From: Chryseobacterium gleum
Lineage (GTDB): Bacteria; Bacteroidota; Bacteroidia; Flavobacteriales; Weeksellaceae
Assembly (NCBI RefSeq): GCF_900636535.1
Contig: NZ_LR134289.1
Location: 4,667,001 to 4,731,000 of the forward strand
Direction of reading: 5' to 3'
Length of the DNA: 64,000 nt
Shown piece after piece: positions 49,369 through 58,870 of the stretch. Position 1 is the stretch's first letter. Each line of letters opens with the position of its first letter. Position numbers and translations under genes: made by a program. Under the pieces are notes generated by a model. It searched no databases, had not been told where the DNA came from, and saw nothing but the letters and a program-made list of their open reading frames with translations.

Positions 49369-52203
49369 ATGGACGCAACACAAGATAAAAGGCTGTTTCT
49401 CATCGATGCGTATGCGATGATTTTCAGAGGATATTACGCATTAATCAGGAATCCGAGACTCACCAGCAAAGGGCTGGATACTTCTGCTATTTTTGGTTTT
49501 ACCAATTCTTTAATTGAATTGATCAGGAGAGAAAAACCTACTCATCTGGCCGTAGTTTTTGACGTAGGACAAGCTAGCGTAAGAACGGATGATTTCTCTG
49601 ATTATAAAGCCAACAGAAGTGAAACTCCCGAAGCAATCAAAATTGCTGTTCCATACATCCACAGAATTCTGGAGGCAATGCATATTCCAATTCTTGGAGT
49701 AGAAGGATATGAAGCAGATGACGTAATAGGTACTATTGCCTGTAAAGCAGAAAAAGAAGGATATACCACGTATATGGTGACACCCGATAAAGACTTTGCA
49801 CAGCTGGTTACGGATAAAATTAAAATTTATAAGCCAGGTTTAAAAGGAGGTGATATCGAAATTCTCGGAGTAGAAGAAGTAAAGGCAAAATATGAAATTG
49901 AAGACCCTAAACAGGTTATTGATTTTCTTGCCATGATGGGAGATGCGGTAGATAATATTCCGGGACTGGAAGGGGTAGGAGAAAAAACGGCGATGAAGTT
50001 CCTTAAAGAATTCGGAACCATTGAAAACCTGTTAGCCAATACTGATAAGCTGAAAGGGAAACTGAAGGAAAAAGTAGAAGCCTCCGCAGAACGTGGAATT
50101 TTGTCTAAAAAACTGGCAACCATTATCTGTGATGCTCCCGTAGAATTCCATCAGGAACAATATGATCTTGAAACTCCGGATTTTGAAAAAGTAAAAGAAG
50201 TCTTTGATGAAATAGAATTCAGAAGGCTGTACGAAAACCTTTACAGAGCTTTTGCTCCTGCGCCGGCAGAAACTATTGTCGTAAGCGAGGTAGAAGTAAA
50301 ACAGACTCCGGCAGGAACAGAAGTTAAGGGACAGGTAATGCAGCTTGACCTTTTTGCTAATTTTGAAGAGCTGGAGCAGGCTACTTCTACAAAATCAACT
50401 ATTGAGCATAACGATCATCTGTATCAGTTTATCAATAATCCGAAAGCTCAGAAAAAACTTGTAGATAATCTTTTACAGCAAAAAGTGGTTTGTTTCGATA
50501 CAGAAACCACTTCATTGAACGAGCTGGAAGCTGAATTGGTAGGAATGAGCTTCTCTTATAAAAAAGGGCTTGCCTATTATATTCCGCTTTCCGAAGACCG
50601 GGCAGAAGTTTTGCAGACCCTGGAAATCTTCAGACCGTTTTTTGAAAAAGAAGACCTGCTGAAAGTAGCACACAATCTCAAATTTGATTATAAAGTCTTA
50701 AAACAATACGATATTACGGTGAAAGGGGCCATGTTTGATACCATGATTGCCCATTATCTGCTGAATCCGGACGGAAGACACGGGATGGATTATCTTTCTG
50801 AAGTGTACCTGAACTACAAGCCTGTATCCATTGAAACCATCATTGGAAAAAAAGGTAAAAAACAAGGAAACTTCAGAGATGCAGATCTCAGAACCCAGAC
50901 CGATTATGCGGCCGAAGATGCAGATGTAACATTCCAGTTGTATGAACTTTTTGCACCACAGCTTAAAAAAGAAAACCTGGAAGAACTTTTCTACAATATC
51001 GAAATGCCTCTGATGGAAGTACTTGCCAAAATGGAACTGTCTGGTATTTCCCTGGATGAAAAATGGCTAGCACAGGAAAGTGTAGATCTTGAAAATGATC
51101 TGAAAGGATTAGAAGCAAAAATCTTTGAACTTTCAGGCGAAGAGTTCAACATGAATTCACCAAGGCAGCTGGGAGAAATCCTGTTTGAAAAAATGCAGCT
51201 TGATCCAAAAGCCAAGAAAACAAAGACCGGGCAGTATGCAACCTCGGAAGATGTTCTTCAGAAGCTTTCTTCAAAACATGAGATCATCAAACATATTCTG
51301 GAGTACAGAACTTACCAGAAATTGAAATCAACTTATGTAGATGCCTTACCGTCGCAGATCGATAAAGACGACAACAGAGTACATACCAATTTCTCACAGA
51401 CTACAGCCGCAACAGGCCGTTTGGCGAGTGTAAACCCAAACCTGCAGAATATCCCGATCCGAACGCTGAGAGGACAGCAGATTCGTGGAGCTTTCGTTTC
51501 CGGAGAAGGAAAAAAGATTATCTCTGCCGATTATTCTCAGATTGAACTTCGTCTTATTGCAGAAATTTCAGGAGAAGAAAACATGATCAAAGCCTTCCAG
51601 GATGGAGAGGACATTCATGCTTCCACAGCCGCGAAACTGTTTAAAATTCCATTAGCTGAAGTTTCCAAAACCCAGAGAAGCCAGGCCAAAACCGTGAACT
51701 TTGGGATCATCTACGGTCAGGGAGCTTTTGCATTGGCAGAACAAACTGGGCTATCCCGTACAGAAGCCAAGCAGATGATCGAAGCCTACTTCGAGACTTA
51801 TCCGAAGTTGAAGGAATACATGGCAGAACAGGTGAACAAAGCACGTCAGTTAGGCTATGTAGAAACAATATTAGGCAGAAAACGTCATTTGAAAGATATC
51901 AATTCAAACAACTTTGTGGTGAGAGGCCACGCTGAAAGAAATGCTGTAAATGCACCAGTTCAGGGAAGTGCAGCAGATATTGTTAAGATTGCTATGATTA
52001 AAATTGACAGGGAACTGGAAGAGCAGCAGCTGAAAACAAAAATGCTTCTTCAGGTCCATGACGAATTGGTGTTTGAAGCCCCGGCGGATGAAATTGAATC
52101 TGCTTCCCATCTGATCAGAACAGAAATGGAAAATGCCTTAAAAACACAGGTTCCGTTATTGGTGGAGATTGGAGTAGGGGATAATTGGCTGGAAGCCCAT
52201 TAA
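49369..52203 (+). CDS. polA: DNA polymerase I
   Basis: 944 residues from MDATQDKRLF; a TTG further upstream lies in the promoter. All three domains: 5' nuclease (LIDAYAMIFRGYYAL; VEGYEADDVIGTIA; GDAVDNIPGLEGVGEKTA), 3'-5' exonuclease with intact metal ligands (VVCFDTETTSLNELEAELVG; HNLKFDYKVL; DYAAEDADVTFQL), and family A polymerase motifs A (DYSQIELRLIAEI), B (RSQAKTVNFGIIYG) and C (QVHDELVFE). Functions in Okazaki fragment maturation and repair. Housekeeping; marks the right border of the accessory T6SS region. Confidence 0.96.
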   Translation: MDATQDKRLFLIDAYAMIFRGYYALIRNPRLTSKGLDTSAIFGFTNSLIELIRREKPTHLAVVFDVGQASVRTDDFSDYKANRSETPEAIKIAVPYIHRILEAMHIPILGVEGYEADDVIGTIACKAEKEGYTTYMVTPDKDFAQLVTDKIKIYKPGLKGGDIEILGVEEVKAKYEIEDPKQVIDFLAMMGDAVDNIPGLEGVGEKTAMKFLKEFGTIENLLANTDKLKGKLKEKVEASAERGILSKKLATIICDAPVEFHQEQYDLETPDFEKVKEVFDEIEFRRLYENLYRAFAPAPAETIVVSEVEVKQTPAGTEVKGQVMQLDLFANFEELEQATSTKSTIEHNDHLYQFINNPKAQKKLVDNLLQQKVVCFDTETTSLNELEAELVGMSFSYKKGLAYYIPLSEDRAEVLQTLEIFRPFFEKEDLLKVAHNLKFDYKVLKQYDITVKGAMFDTMIAHYLLNPDGRHGMDYLSEVYLNYKPVSIETIIGKKGKKQGNFRDADLRTQTDYAAEDADVTFQLYELFAPQLKKENLEELFYNIEMPLMEVLAKMELSGISLDEKWLAQESVDLENDLKGLEAKIFELSGEEFNMNSPRQLGEILFEKMQLDPKAKKTKTGQYATSEDVLQKLSSKHEIIKHILEYRTYQKLKSTYVDALPSQIDKDDNRVHTNFSQTTAATGRLASVNPNLQNIPIRTLRGQQIRGAFVSGEGKKIISADYSQIELRLIAEISGEENMIKAFQDGEDIHASTAAKLFKIPLAEVSKTQRSQAKTVNFGIIYGQGAFALAEQTGLSRTEAKQMIEAYFETYPKLKEYMAEQVNKARQLGYVETILGRKRHLKDINSNNFVVRGHAERNAVNAPVQGSAADIVKIAMIKIDRELEEQQLKTKMLLQVHDELVFEAPADEIESASHLIRTEMENALKTQVPLLVEIGVGDNWLEAH

Positions 52204-52230
52204 TCAGACTAAAAATAATACCTTAAATAA

Positions 52231-52259
52231 AAAACTTCCGTCCTGGAGACGGAAGTTTT
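52231..52259. terminator. Bidirectional terminator
   Basis: AAAACTTCCGTC (52231-52242) pairs perfectly with GACGGAAGTTTT (52248-52259). Between polA and a convergent lipoprotein gene. Confidence 0.85.
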
Positions 52260-52280
52260 ATTTTATTAGATCGGGACAGC

Positions 52281-52997
52281 TTACTCCTGCTGTTCTACAG
52301 AATGGTAAACATTGGTAACAACATCATCAGGAGAAACGTTTTCAAATAAGAATCTTTCTTTCTTCAAGATTACCTTTTTAGTTTCTGACGGCATTTCTTC
52401 TTCCATAGTATTTACCGTTTCAAGCGTTACTTTACCTTTCACTGGTTCGTAATAGAGAGCAGAATGAGAACCCGCTCCCATATTATAGGTTTCGATATAA
52501 GTGAGAACCAGATTGTTGTCATTCATATATTTGAATTTACTGAACTGGTTGCCGTAAGGCCCGATGTCATATAAACTGATATGTAATTCCCCTTTCTCAA
52601 TACTGATGTCTTCAGGATCATGCATCTTATAACCTGAATCATTGTATTCGGCGGGCAGGACTGTTTTGGAAGTTTTATATAGACGGTAAGTTTTGTCAGG
52701 ATTCTTTAAAAGGACAATCATTGTTCTCTGTGCTAAAGTGTCGTCTTTTTTCCTTAGAACTAAAGCCTTATCGGGAAATCCGTCCTGGTTGAGGTCACCT
52801 TCTGTTTCATATTGGATTTCATACTCCTTGGAAACAAAATCTGACACTTGTTTTCCTGCTGCTGATTGCTCCTTCTGAGCTTGTGCTGTATCTCTTTTTT
52901 TTAAGGCTGTAGAGGCTTTAGGAGGATCTGTTTGGGTTTTATTACATGAATAAGCAATTAAAGAAGCTAAAAGTAAAATAGAAATGTTTTTTTTCAA
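52281..52997 (-). CDS. Lipoprotein of unknown function
   Basis: 238 residues; signal peptide with lipobox (IAYSC, Cys18), a low-complexity linker, then a domain with YETEGDLNQDGFPDKALVLRKKDD, an FG-GAP/VCBS-like calcium-loop motif (DLNQDGFPD), found in many Bacteroidota lipoproteins that follow a numerical read-out pattern (IVLLKNPDKTYRLY). Function unknown. Its start overlaps the stop of the upstream membrane-protein gene by 4 nt. Confidence 0.75.
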   Translation of the reverse strand: MKKNISILLLASLIAYSCNKTQTDPPKASTALKKRDTAQAQKEQSAAGKQVSDFVSKEYEIQYETEGDLNQDGFPDKALVLRKKDDTLAQRTMIVLLKNPDKTYRLYKTSKTVLPAEYNDSGYKMHDPEDISIEKGELHISLYDIGPYGNQFSKFKYMNDNNLVLTYIETYNMGAGSHSALYYEPVKGKVTLETVNTMEEEMPSETKKVILKKERFLFENVSPDDVVTNVYHSVEQQE

Positions 52998-53467
52998 TGG
53001 TGTTTATTTTTACAAAATACAAATCTAGCTTTTATTTCCTGATAATGTAAGATCCAAATACACAAACATCCCAGCAAGATAACAGAAAGATAAGAAAGCG
53101 AAACAGTATATTGAATTTCCGAAGTGACGTCGTAAGTGCTCCAGGAAGATTCTCTGTCTACAAATATGGTGTAGTTCCAAAATAACCAAAGCAAGATCAG
53201 TAATAAGAACTCAACAGAAGCCCTAAGGATGATTCTCTTAACAAAGAAAAACAGAGAAAAGACAATTGATAAAAAGCTACCGGTTATAAGCGATATAAAT
53301 ACCGCATCTTCAAAAAATGAACACTCCGGACAACCGCTTGAAATACGGTCTGAAAAGGTTCCCATTGACCAGTAAAATTGTAAGAATGTAATCAATGAAA
53401 TAAAAGCAGTACTAATGAACCATTTCTTCAGAAAAGAGTAGAACTGATTAGGTTTAGATTCTTTCAT
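52994..53467 (-). CDS. Small membrane protein of unknown function
   Basis: 157 residues with four hydrophobic segments (about 14-32, 48-70, 78-100, 120-140). No recognised family. The 4-nt overlap with the downstream lipoprotein gene indicates an operon. Confidence 0.65.
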   Translation of the reverse strand: MKESKPNQFYSFLKKWFISTAFISLITFLQFYWSMGTFSDRISSGCPECSFFEDAVFISLITGSFLSIVFSLFFFVKRIILRASVEFLLLILLWLFWNYTIFVDRESSWSTYDVTSEIQYTVSLSYLSVILLGCLCIWILHYQEIKARFVFCKNKHH

Positions 53468-53583
53468 GATTCAAATATATAGCTTTATTATCTTCATTTT
53501 TATTGATTAAAAAATGGCAACAGATGATCAGTATAATAAAATCACTTGTTGCCAGCAATTATTGAGCAGATTGATCTCTGATA

Positions 53584-53982
53584 TTAAATATCATATTCTA
53601 TTTCACCCACATAATGCAGTGAAAAATCATCATTTTCCACAGAAACAGGATTGGGAATTACAAATCTTGTGGCGAAAATAATGGCATTCACAGGAGTATC
53701 CAGGCTTAATTCATTCAGTTTTCTTTCCAGGATCGGGAGCCATTGGTCAGCATAAGAATATTCTGCAAACTTGTCATAAAGACTTAGGCTTTCATCTTCG
53801 AAACCATATTCTATAAAATCATCATCAAACCATTTGATATTCTGTGATTCCGCAAACTTGGAAACGTACTGATCTTCGCTTTCCTCCTCGATATAATAAT
53901 TTTCGTCTTCTTCAACGAAACTGTAAAAGTCTTCTTCATTTTTAAAATATCCTAACCAGAAGTGTGAAATTTCTTTATCCAT
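53584..53982 (-). CDS. Imm22-like immunity protein
   Basis: 132 residues, very acidic (FVEEDENYYIEEESEDQ), no signal peptide. The pattern SHFWLGYFKNEEDFYSFVEE, then KFAESQNIKWFDDDFIEYGFE, and a final LHYVGEIEYDI, agrees with my memory of immunity protein 22 (DUF4284), a cytoplasmic antitoxin of polymorphic toxin systems. No toxin gene is adjacent, so it would be an orphan immunity gene, close to the T6SS region but separated by polA. Confidence 0.6.
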   Translation of the reverse strand: MDKEISHFWLGYFKNEEDFYSFVEEDENYYIEEESEDQYVSKFAESQNIKWFDDDFIEYGFEDESLSLYDKFAEYSYADQWLPILERKLNELSLDTPVNAIIFATRFVIPNPVSVENDDFSLHYVGEIEYDI

Positions 53983-54198
53983 AATGTATATAAGTATTAT
54001 TTTTTGATCTTTTTTGAGCGAATTTGCTGTTGATTACCTTCATAATTCTTTATTTCAGGAATTGTTGCTGTTAAGGTGTAATATTACAAAAGTTTTTCGT
54101 GAAATATTTTTTTAATGTACGAGACAAAATCCGAGTGGCAAAAGTAGTTCTTTAATTGTATTTTATTGTAAATTTATTCCTGGTTTAAATTAAAAGCT

Positions 54199-54846
54199 AT
54201 GGATTTCCTTCAGGACCATTATATTGTCAAAAATGAATTACTGCTGATTCTCATTTCTGTTATTCTGGGACTGTTCATTGGTGCTGAACGGGAATACCGG
54301 AATAAATCTGCCGGTCTAAGAACATTTATTCTCGTATGTTTTGGAGCCTGTCTTTTTACCATTCTTTCTATAAAGATAGGAGTTGAAAACCCGGACCGCC
54401 TTGCTGCCAATATCATTACCGGAATCGGATTCCTGGGAGCAGGAGTCATTTTCAAAGGAGATAATAAAATTGAAGGTATTACGACCGCAACAACCATTTG
54501 GGCTACAGCTTCTATAGGAATGGCAGTTGGTTCAGGATATGTTTATATTGCCATGCTCGGAACCGCTTTGGTACTCATCGTTCTGAGTGCCTTAACCTAT
54601 CTTCAGAATTTTATTGATGATTATAATAAAGTAAGGGAATACAGAATTGCTGTAACCAGGGCAGAAGACATCAGCTATTGCGAGAATATCTTTAAAGAAC
54701 ATCATTTAAGATATCAGATGATCAGGCAACAATATTCACAGGACAATTTTACTGTTGTCTGGAGGCTGGTAGGAAAAAACAGTCACCATGAAGAAGTAAT
54801 ACGGCGTCTGGTAAATGATCCTAAAATTACTGCTTATCAGTTCTAG
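54199..54846 (+). CDS. MgtC-family membrane protein
   Basis: 215 residues: N-terminal MgtC domain with four or five helices (LGLFIGAEREYRNKSAGLRTFILVCFGACLF; ITGIGFLGAGVIFKGDN; ITTATTIWATASIGMAVGSG) and a C-terminal cytoplasmic ACT-like part (about 145-215). Family roles centre on low-Mg2+ adaptation and control of ATP synthase; none can be confirmed here. Single gene with its own terminator. Confidence 0.87.
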   Translation: MDFLQDHYIVKNELLLILISVILGLFIGAEREYRNKSAGLRTFILVCFGACLFTILSIKIGVENPDRLAANIITGIGFLGAGVIFKGDNKIEGITTATTIWATASIGMAVGSGYVYIAMLGTALVLIVLSALTYLQNFIDDYNKVREYRIAVTRAEDISYCENIFKEHHLRYQMIRQQYSQDNFTVVWRLVGKNSHHEEVIRRLVNDPKITAYQF

Positions 54847-54861
54847 ACTATAAGAACAAAA

Positions 54862-54885
54862 AAATAAAGGCCGGAGCCTTTATTT
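54862..54885. terminator. Bidirectional terminator
   Basis: AAATAAAGGC (54862-54871) and GCCTTTATTT (54876-54885), perfect, 4-nt loop. Confidence 0.8.
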
Positions 54886-55368
54886 TTATTTTTTCTTGAA
54901 TACATAAAGATCCTTGTTCGGACCGTCTATTTCCTTTCCTTCCATATCCAGCTGGATCAACATATTTTCACCCACTTTATATTTGTAGTTTGCCGATTTA
55001 CCTTTTAAAATGATTATGCTTCCTGTTGCATCCCATGTAAAAGATCCTTTATCCTGATTTTTAGAGTTTCTTTCAAGATATTCTTCCGTAATGCTGAATG
55101 TTTTATCATTATTCAACGTTAAAGAAGTCTTGATTCCCGGGCAGTCGGCACATGGAACAGTGGCTTCATAAGTTCCGGCCCAGTCCAGTGCATTCTCTGA
55201 AGTATCTCCGGCAGCAGTTGGAGTTGCTTTTGTGATACTGTCTGTTGCGGTAGGTTGAACAGTGGCAGCAGAATCTGTTGTTGCTGTTGTTTCAGTTGTT
55301 TCCTTTTTAGAACATGAAGCAAGGAACAGAGCGGCTCCCATTCCCAAGATGAGCATTTTGCTTTTCAT
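54886..55368 (-). CDS. NlpE-like copper-resistance lipoprotein
   Basis: 160 residues from MKSKMLILG (a second ATG directly upstream is equally possible; the frame further upstream is not coding-like). Lipobox LASC (Cys19), a Thr/Ala-rich linker, then the NlpE N-terminal domain: WAGTYEATVPCADCPGIKTSLTL (CxxC), YLERN and GSFTWDATGSIIIL. In enterobacteria NlpE senses surface contact and lipoprotein or redox faults; in Bacteroidota homologues the role is unstudied to my knowledge. Confidence 0.83.
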   Translation of the reverse strand: MKSKMLILGMGAALFLASCSKKETTETTATTDSAATVQPTATDSITKATPTAAGDTSENALDWAGTYEATVPCADCPGIKTSLTLNNDKTFSITEEYLERNSKNQDKGSFTWDATGSIIILKGKSANYKYKVGENMLIQLDMEGKEIDGPNKDLYVFKKK

Positions 55369-55467
55369 CATAATAATAGATTTAAGTATGTTTTTAATAA
55401 TAAAGATACTTCCAATCAACAAAAACTGAGCCAGAAGAGCATTCAACATCATCTCTAAGGAATGGTG

Positions 55468-55566
55468 CATAGGCAATTCGCTTGCTTGTTAATTCTTAAT
55501 GAAATTACTTATCATTTGATTATAAAAATTCACCATTCACTTGCGAAGCAAAATTCACTATTGACT
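55468..55566. repeat. Dispersed GCGAAGCAAA repeats
   Basis: Contains GGCAATTCGCTTGCTTG and, at 55528-55566, CACCATTCACTTGCGAAGC followed by AAAATTCACTATTGACT. Same family as 14941-15102 and 23577-23614. Confidence 0.5.
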
Positions 55567-55662
55567 CTCCTTATTTTCAAAAACCTACTCTTAATAACTT
55601 TTCCACCTGTTTTATAAAGCCTGTTCATATTTTTCTTCGTAAATTGGGGCAAAATTTTGATT

Positions 55663-57801
55663 ATGACAAAAAAGATACTTTTATCTGTATTTCTTTTGCC
55701 AGCTGCAATGGCATTTGCACAACAATATGGAGGAATGTGGATTCCTACAGAGCTGAATGAAAAGGAAATGAAGGATTTGGGAATGAAGATTTCTGCTAAA
55801 GATATTTTCAACCCTCAGAAACCGAGCATTAAGGATGCAGTAGTACAGTTTAACGGCGGATGTACTGCGGAAATTATTTCACCGAAAGGATTGCTGTTAA
55901 CCAATCATCACTGCGGTTTCGGCCAGATTCAGGCGCACTCTACCGTTCAGAATGATCTTCTTTCAAACGGTTTCTGGGCAAAAAATACAGAAGGGGAACT
56001 TTCTAATCCCGGACTAAAAGTAGATTTTATTGTAGATATAAAAGAAGTTACGGATCATATTTTGGAAGGTACGGACAATCTTACAGAACCGGAACTTACC
56101 AAAAAGATCAATAATAATATTGAGGTATATAAAAACGCCCAGAAAATTGAATCTTACCAGTCGATCATGGTAAAGCCTATGTATTATGGAAACAAATACT
56201 ATGCTTATACCATCGAAACGTATAAAGATATCAGGCTTGTAGGAGCACCGCCTCAAAGTATCGGGAAATTCGGGAGTGATACGGACAATTGGGTTTGGCC
56301 AAGACATACCGGAGATTTCTCTATGTTCAGAATCTATGCAGACAAAAACAACAAACCTGCGGAATATTCAAAAGACAATGTACCTTACGTACCTAAGCAC
56401 TATTTACCGGTTTCCATAAAAGATAAAAACGAAAACGATTTTACTTTTGTATTCGGATTCCCGGGAAGAACTACGGAATACCTTCCTGCCGTTGCGGTAG
56501 AAAAGATCATGAAAGATATTGATCCTGCTAAGATTGCCGTACGTGATGTGGCTTTAAAAACATTAGATGAGAAAATGCGTGTTGATAATGAAACACGTAT
56601 CAAATACGCTTCAAAATATGCTTCAGTAGCCAATTACTGGAAAAAGTGGATTGGTGAAGTTGAAGGATTGAAAAAATCCAATGCTGTAGAAAAGAAAGTA
56701 ATGTACGAAGGCTCTTTGGTGGCTAAAAATCCTGAGATCAAGAATACTTTGGATCAGCTGAATAAACTATACAATGATCAGGCTCCTTATGCATTAAACA
56801 ATGCTTACTATACAGAAGTAACCAGAAATGCAGAGACTTTAAAGCTTGCAGGAGACTATTATGATTTCGTAGCTGCTGTGGAAGCCGGAAGAATGGATGA
56901 AAAGGAGCTTACAAAATTAAAATCAAAATTAACTTCTTTTTATAAAGACTACAGTGCAGAGCTTGATGCTAAAGTAACGGCAAAGTTACTGGCATTGTAC
57001 GTTAATAAAACAGCACCACAGTTTTTACCGGCAGGCTTCAACAAATATAAAGATGAGAATGCCAACATTCCTGTAGTGGAAGATATGTCTAAAAACTCTG
57101 TTGTCACAGGAAGAACTGCTGTAAACGGAGCAACTTTGACAACAGATATTGATAAAGCGTTTTCCAATCAGGATAAATTGATCAAAACTTTAAAGAAAGA
57201 CCCGATTTATCAGCTGTATGTTGCCATGAAGGAAACCTATATGAAAACTGCAGATCCTCAATATACTTCAATGCAGGCAAAAATCGATGCTTTACAGAAA
57301 ACGTTCATGGCTCAGCAGATGCAGACGGATAAGGACAGAAAGTTCTTCCCGGATGCGAATTCAACGCTTCGTGTAACTTATGGTAAAGTGAAAGGCTCTA
57401 CACCAAGAGATGCCGTATCTTACGGATACCAGACTCACCTGGCAGGAGTAATGGAAAAATATGTTCCTGGAGATTATGAATTTGATGTTCCAAAGAAACT
57501 GATTGATCTTTACAACAAAAAAGACTACGGAATTTATAAAGATAAAACAGGTGATGTTCCTGTAGGATTTACAGCAACCAACCATACAACCGGAGGAAAC
57601 TCAGGAAGTCCTGCTCTGGATGCCAACGGAAACCTTGTCGGATTGAACTTCGACAGACAGTGGGAAGGTACTATGAGTGATATAAACTATGATCCGCGTT
57701 TCAGCAGAAACATCATGGTAGACACGAAATATATCCTTTTCATCATTGATAAGTTTGCTGACTCAAAGTGGCTTATTGATGAAATGAAAATTATAAAATA
57801 A
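55663..57801 (+). CDS. S46-family dipeptidyl peptidase, DPP11-like
   Basis: 712 residues from MTKKILLSVF (signal peptide ending FAQ). Trypsin-like triad: His83 in LLTNHHCGFG, and Ser647 in TTGGNSGSPALD. Eighteen residues after the Ser, in NFDRQWEG, is Arg665. In Porphyromonas DPP11 this position is Arg and gives Asp/Glu specificity, whereas DPP7 has Gly. Thus the enzyme should remove acidic dipeptides in the periplasm, feeding amino-acid catabolism. Single gene with its own terminator. Confidence 0.9.
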   Translation: MTKKILLSVFLLPAAMAFAQQYGGMWIPTELNEKEMKDLGMKISAKDIFNPQKPSIKDAVVQFNGGCTAEIISPKGLLLTNHHCGFGQIQAHSTVQNDLLSNGFWAKNTEGELSNPGLKVDFIVDIKEVTDHILEGTDNLTEPELTKKINNNIEVYKNAQKIESYQSIMVKPMYYGNKYYAYTIETYKDIRLVGAPPQSIGKFGSDTDNWVWPRHTGDFSMFRIYADKNNKPAEYSKDNVPYVPKHYLPVSIKDKNENDFTFVFGFPGRTTEYLPAVAVEKIMKDIDPAKIAVRDVALKTLDEKMRVDNETRIKYASKYASVANYWKKWIGEVEGLKKSNAVEKKVMYEGSLVAKNPEIKNTLDQLNKLYNDQAPYALNNAYYTEVTRNAETLKLAGDYYDFVAAVEAGRMDEKELTKLKSKLTSFYKDYSAELDAKVTAKLLALYVNKTAPQFLPAGFNKYKDENANIPVVEDMSKNSVVTGRTAVNGATLTTDIDKAFSNQDKLIKTLKKDPIYQLYVAMKETYMKTADPQYTSMQAKIDALQKTFMAQQMQTDKDRKFFPDANSTLRVTYGKVKGSTPRDAVSYGYQTHLAGVMEKYVPGDYEFDVPKKLIDLYNKKDYGIYKDKTGDVPVGFTATNHTTGGNSGSPALDANGNLVGLNFDRQWEGTMSDINYDPRFSRNIMVDTKYILFIIDKFADSKWLIDEMKIIK

Positions 57802-57819
57802 TTTAAAAGTTATACCTTT

Positions 57820-57859
57820 AAGAATCTATTTGAATTGAGTTTTGAATAGATTCTTTTTT
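57820..57859 (+). terminator. Terminator after the S46 peptidase gene
   Basis: AAGAATCTATT (57820-57830) pairs with AATAGATTCTT (57845-57855), followed by T's. Confidence 0.7.
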
Positions 57860-57871
57860 ATTTTAAATAAG

Positions 57872-58870
57872 ATGAAAGACAGGATCATCAATGTACTGGC
57901 AGCCTTCGGATCTGATCATATCGGGAAATCTTTTCCGCTGGATTACTGTCTGCCTCTTTATCATAGTGTCTCAGACAAGGAACTTCCTCATTTGAAACAC
58001 ATAATCCGCTATAAGAATACCAGGCAGTTTGAAGAAGATCTAGATCATCTCTCAAAGAATTTTCAGTTTGTAAACTGGCAGGAGTTCAAAGATTTTATGT
58101 CAGGAAATTTTAAGCCTGCAAAAAAAATTGCTTTGCTTACTTTTGATGACGGTTTCAGAGAGTTTTATGATATTGCGGCTCCTGTTTTGGAACGTAAAGG
58201 AATTTATGCCTGTAATTTTATCAATCCTGCTTTCATTGATAACAAAGAGATGATGTTCAGGTGTAAGGCGAGTCTGCTTGCCGATGCTGTTGAAAAAAGA
58301 AAAACCATAGATCCTGAAATTTATTTTATTCTATCCTTAAAAAACATAGATAGACGCGTTCTACAAAAGAAAATTTTATCCGTAAATTATCAGGAAAGAA
58401 ATATTCTGTATCAGCTTGCTGAAAAACTTGAAATAGATTTTAAGGCTTATTCAAAGGAATTTAAACCTTATTTAACAACAGAAGAATTAGAAGATCTTAC
58501 CCGCAAAGGCTTTGGAATCTCATCGCACAGCTGGGACCACCCGAAATACGGAGAGTTATCTCTGAAAGAACAGATGGAAACAACAGATAAAGCTTTTGCT
58601 TATGTAAAAGAAAATGGTTTTTTGTACGAAAGTTTTGCATTCCCGTTTACCGATTTTGAAGTCAAGAAAGATTTTTTTGATGAACTCTATAAAAATGAAG
58701 AAATTTACTGCAGCTTCGGATGTGCCGGCATAAAGCTGGACAGTGTAAAGAAAAATTTTCAAAGAATTCCGATGGAAATGGGAGAGAGCGGAGCACAGAT
58801 ATTGAAAAAGGAAATTGCTTATTTCAGGCTGAAAAAGCTGATCAATAAAAATATGATTCTGAGAAAATGA
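57872..58870 (+). CDS. Polysaccharide deacetylase-family protein
   Basis: About 332 residues from MKDRIINVLAAFG; an upstream ATG at 57842 lies in the terminator stem. NodB-type carbohydrate esterase: ALLTFDDGFREFYDIAAPVL (catalytic and metal Asp pair) and ISSHSWDHPKYGELS (HSxxH metal ligands). Members remove N-acetyl groups from envelope or extracellular glycans; no signal peptide is seen. Its stop overlaps the next start by 4 nt, pairing it with a GNAT protein, as in glycan-modifying cassettes. Confidence 0.83.
   Translation: MKDRIINVLAAFGSDHIGKSFPLDYCLPLYHSVSDKELPHLKHIIRYKNTRQFEEDLDHLSKNFQFVNWQEFKDFMSGNFKPAKKIALLTFDDGFREFYDIAAPVLERKGIYACNFINPAFIDNKEMMFRCKASLLADAVEKRKTIDPEIYFILSLKNIDRRVLQKKILSVNYQERNILYQLAEKLEIDFKAYSKEFKPYLTTEELEDLTRKGFGISSHSWDHPKYGELSLKEQMETTDKAFAYVKENGFLYESFAFPFTDFEVKKDFFDELYKNEEIYCSFGCAGIKLDSVKKNFQRIPMEMGESGAQILKKEIAYFRLKKLINKNMILRK

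Noticed and set aside
53101..53200. tRNA or small-RNA genes in this and other gaps
   Set aside because: I looked for cloverleaf-like stems and CCA-proximal motifs in the larger gaps and saw none that were convincing; no RNA gene is claimed.
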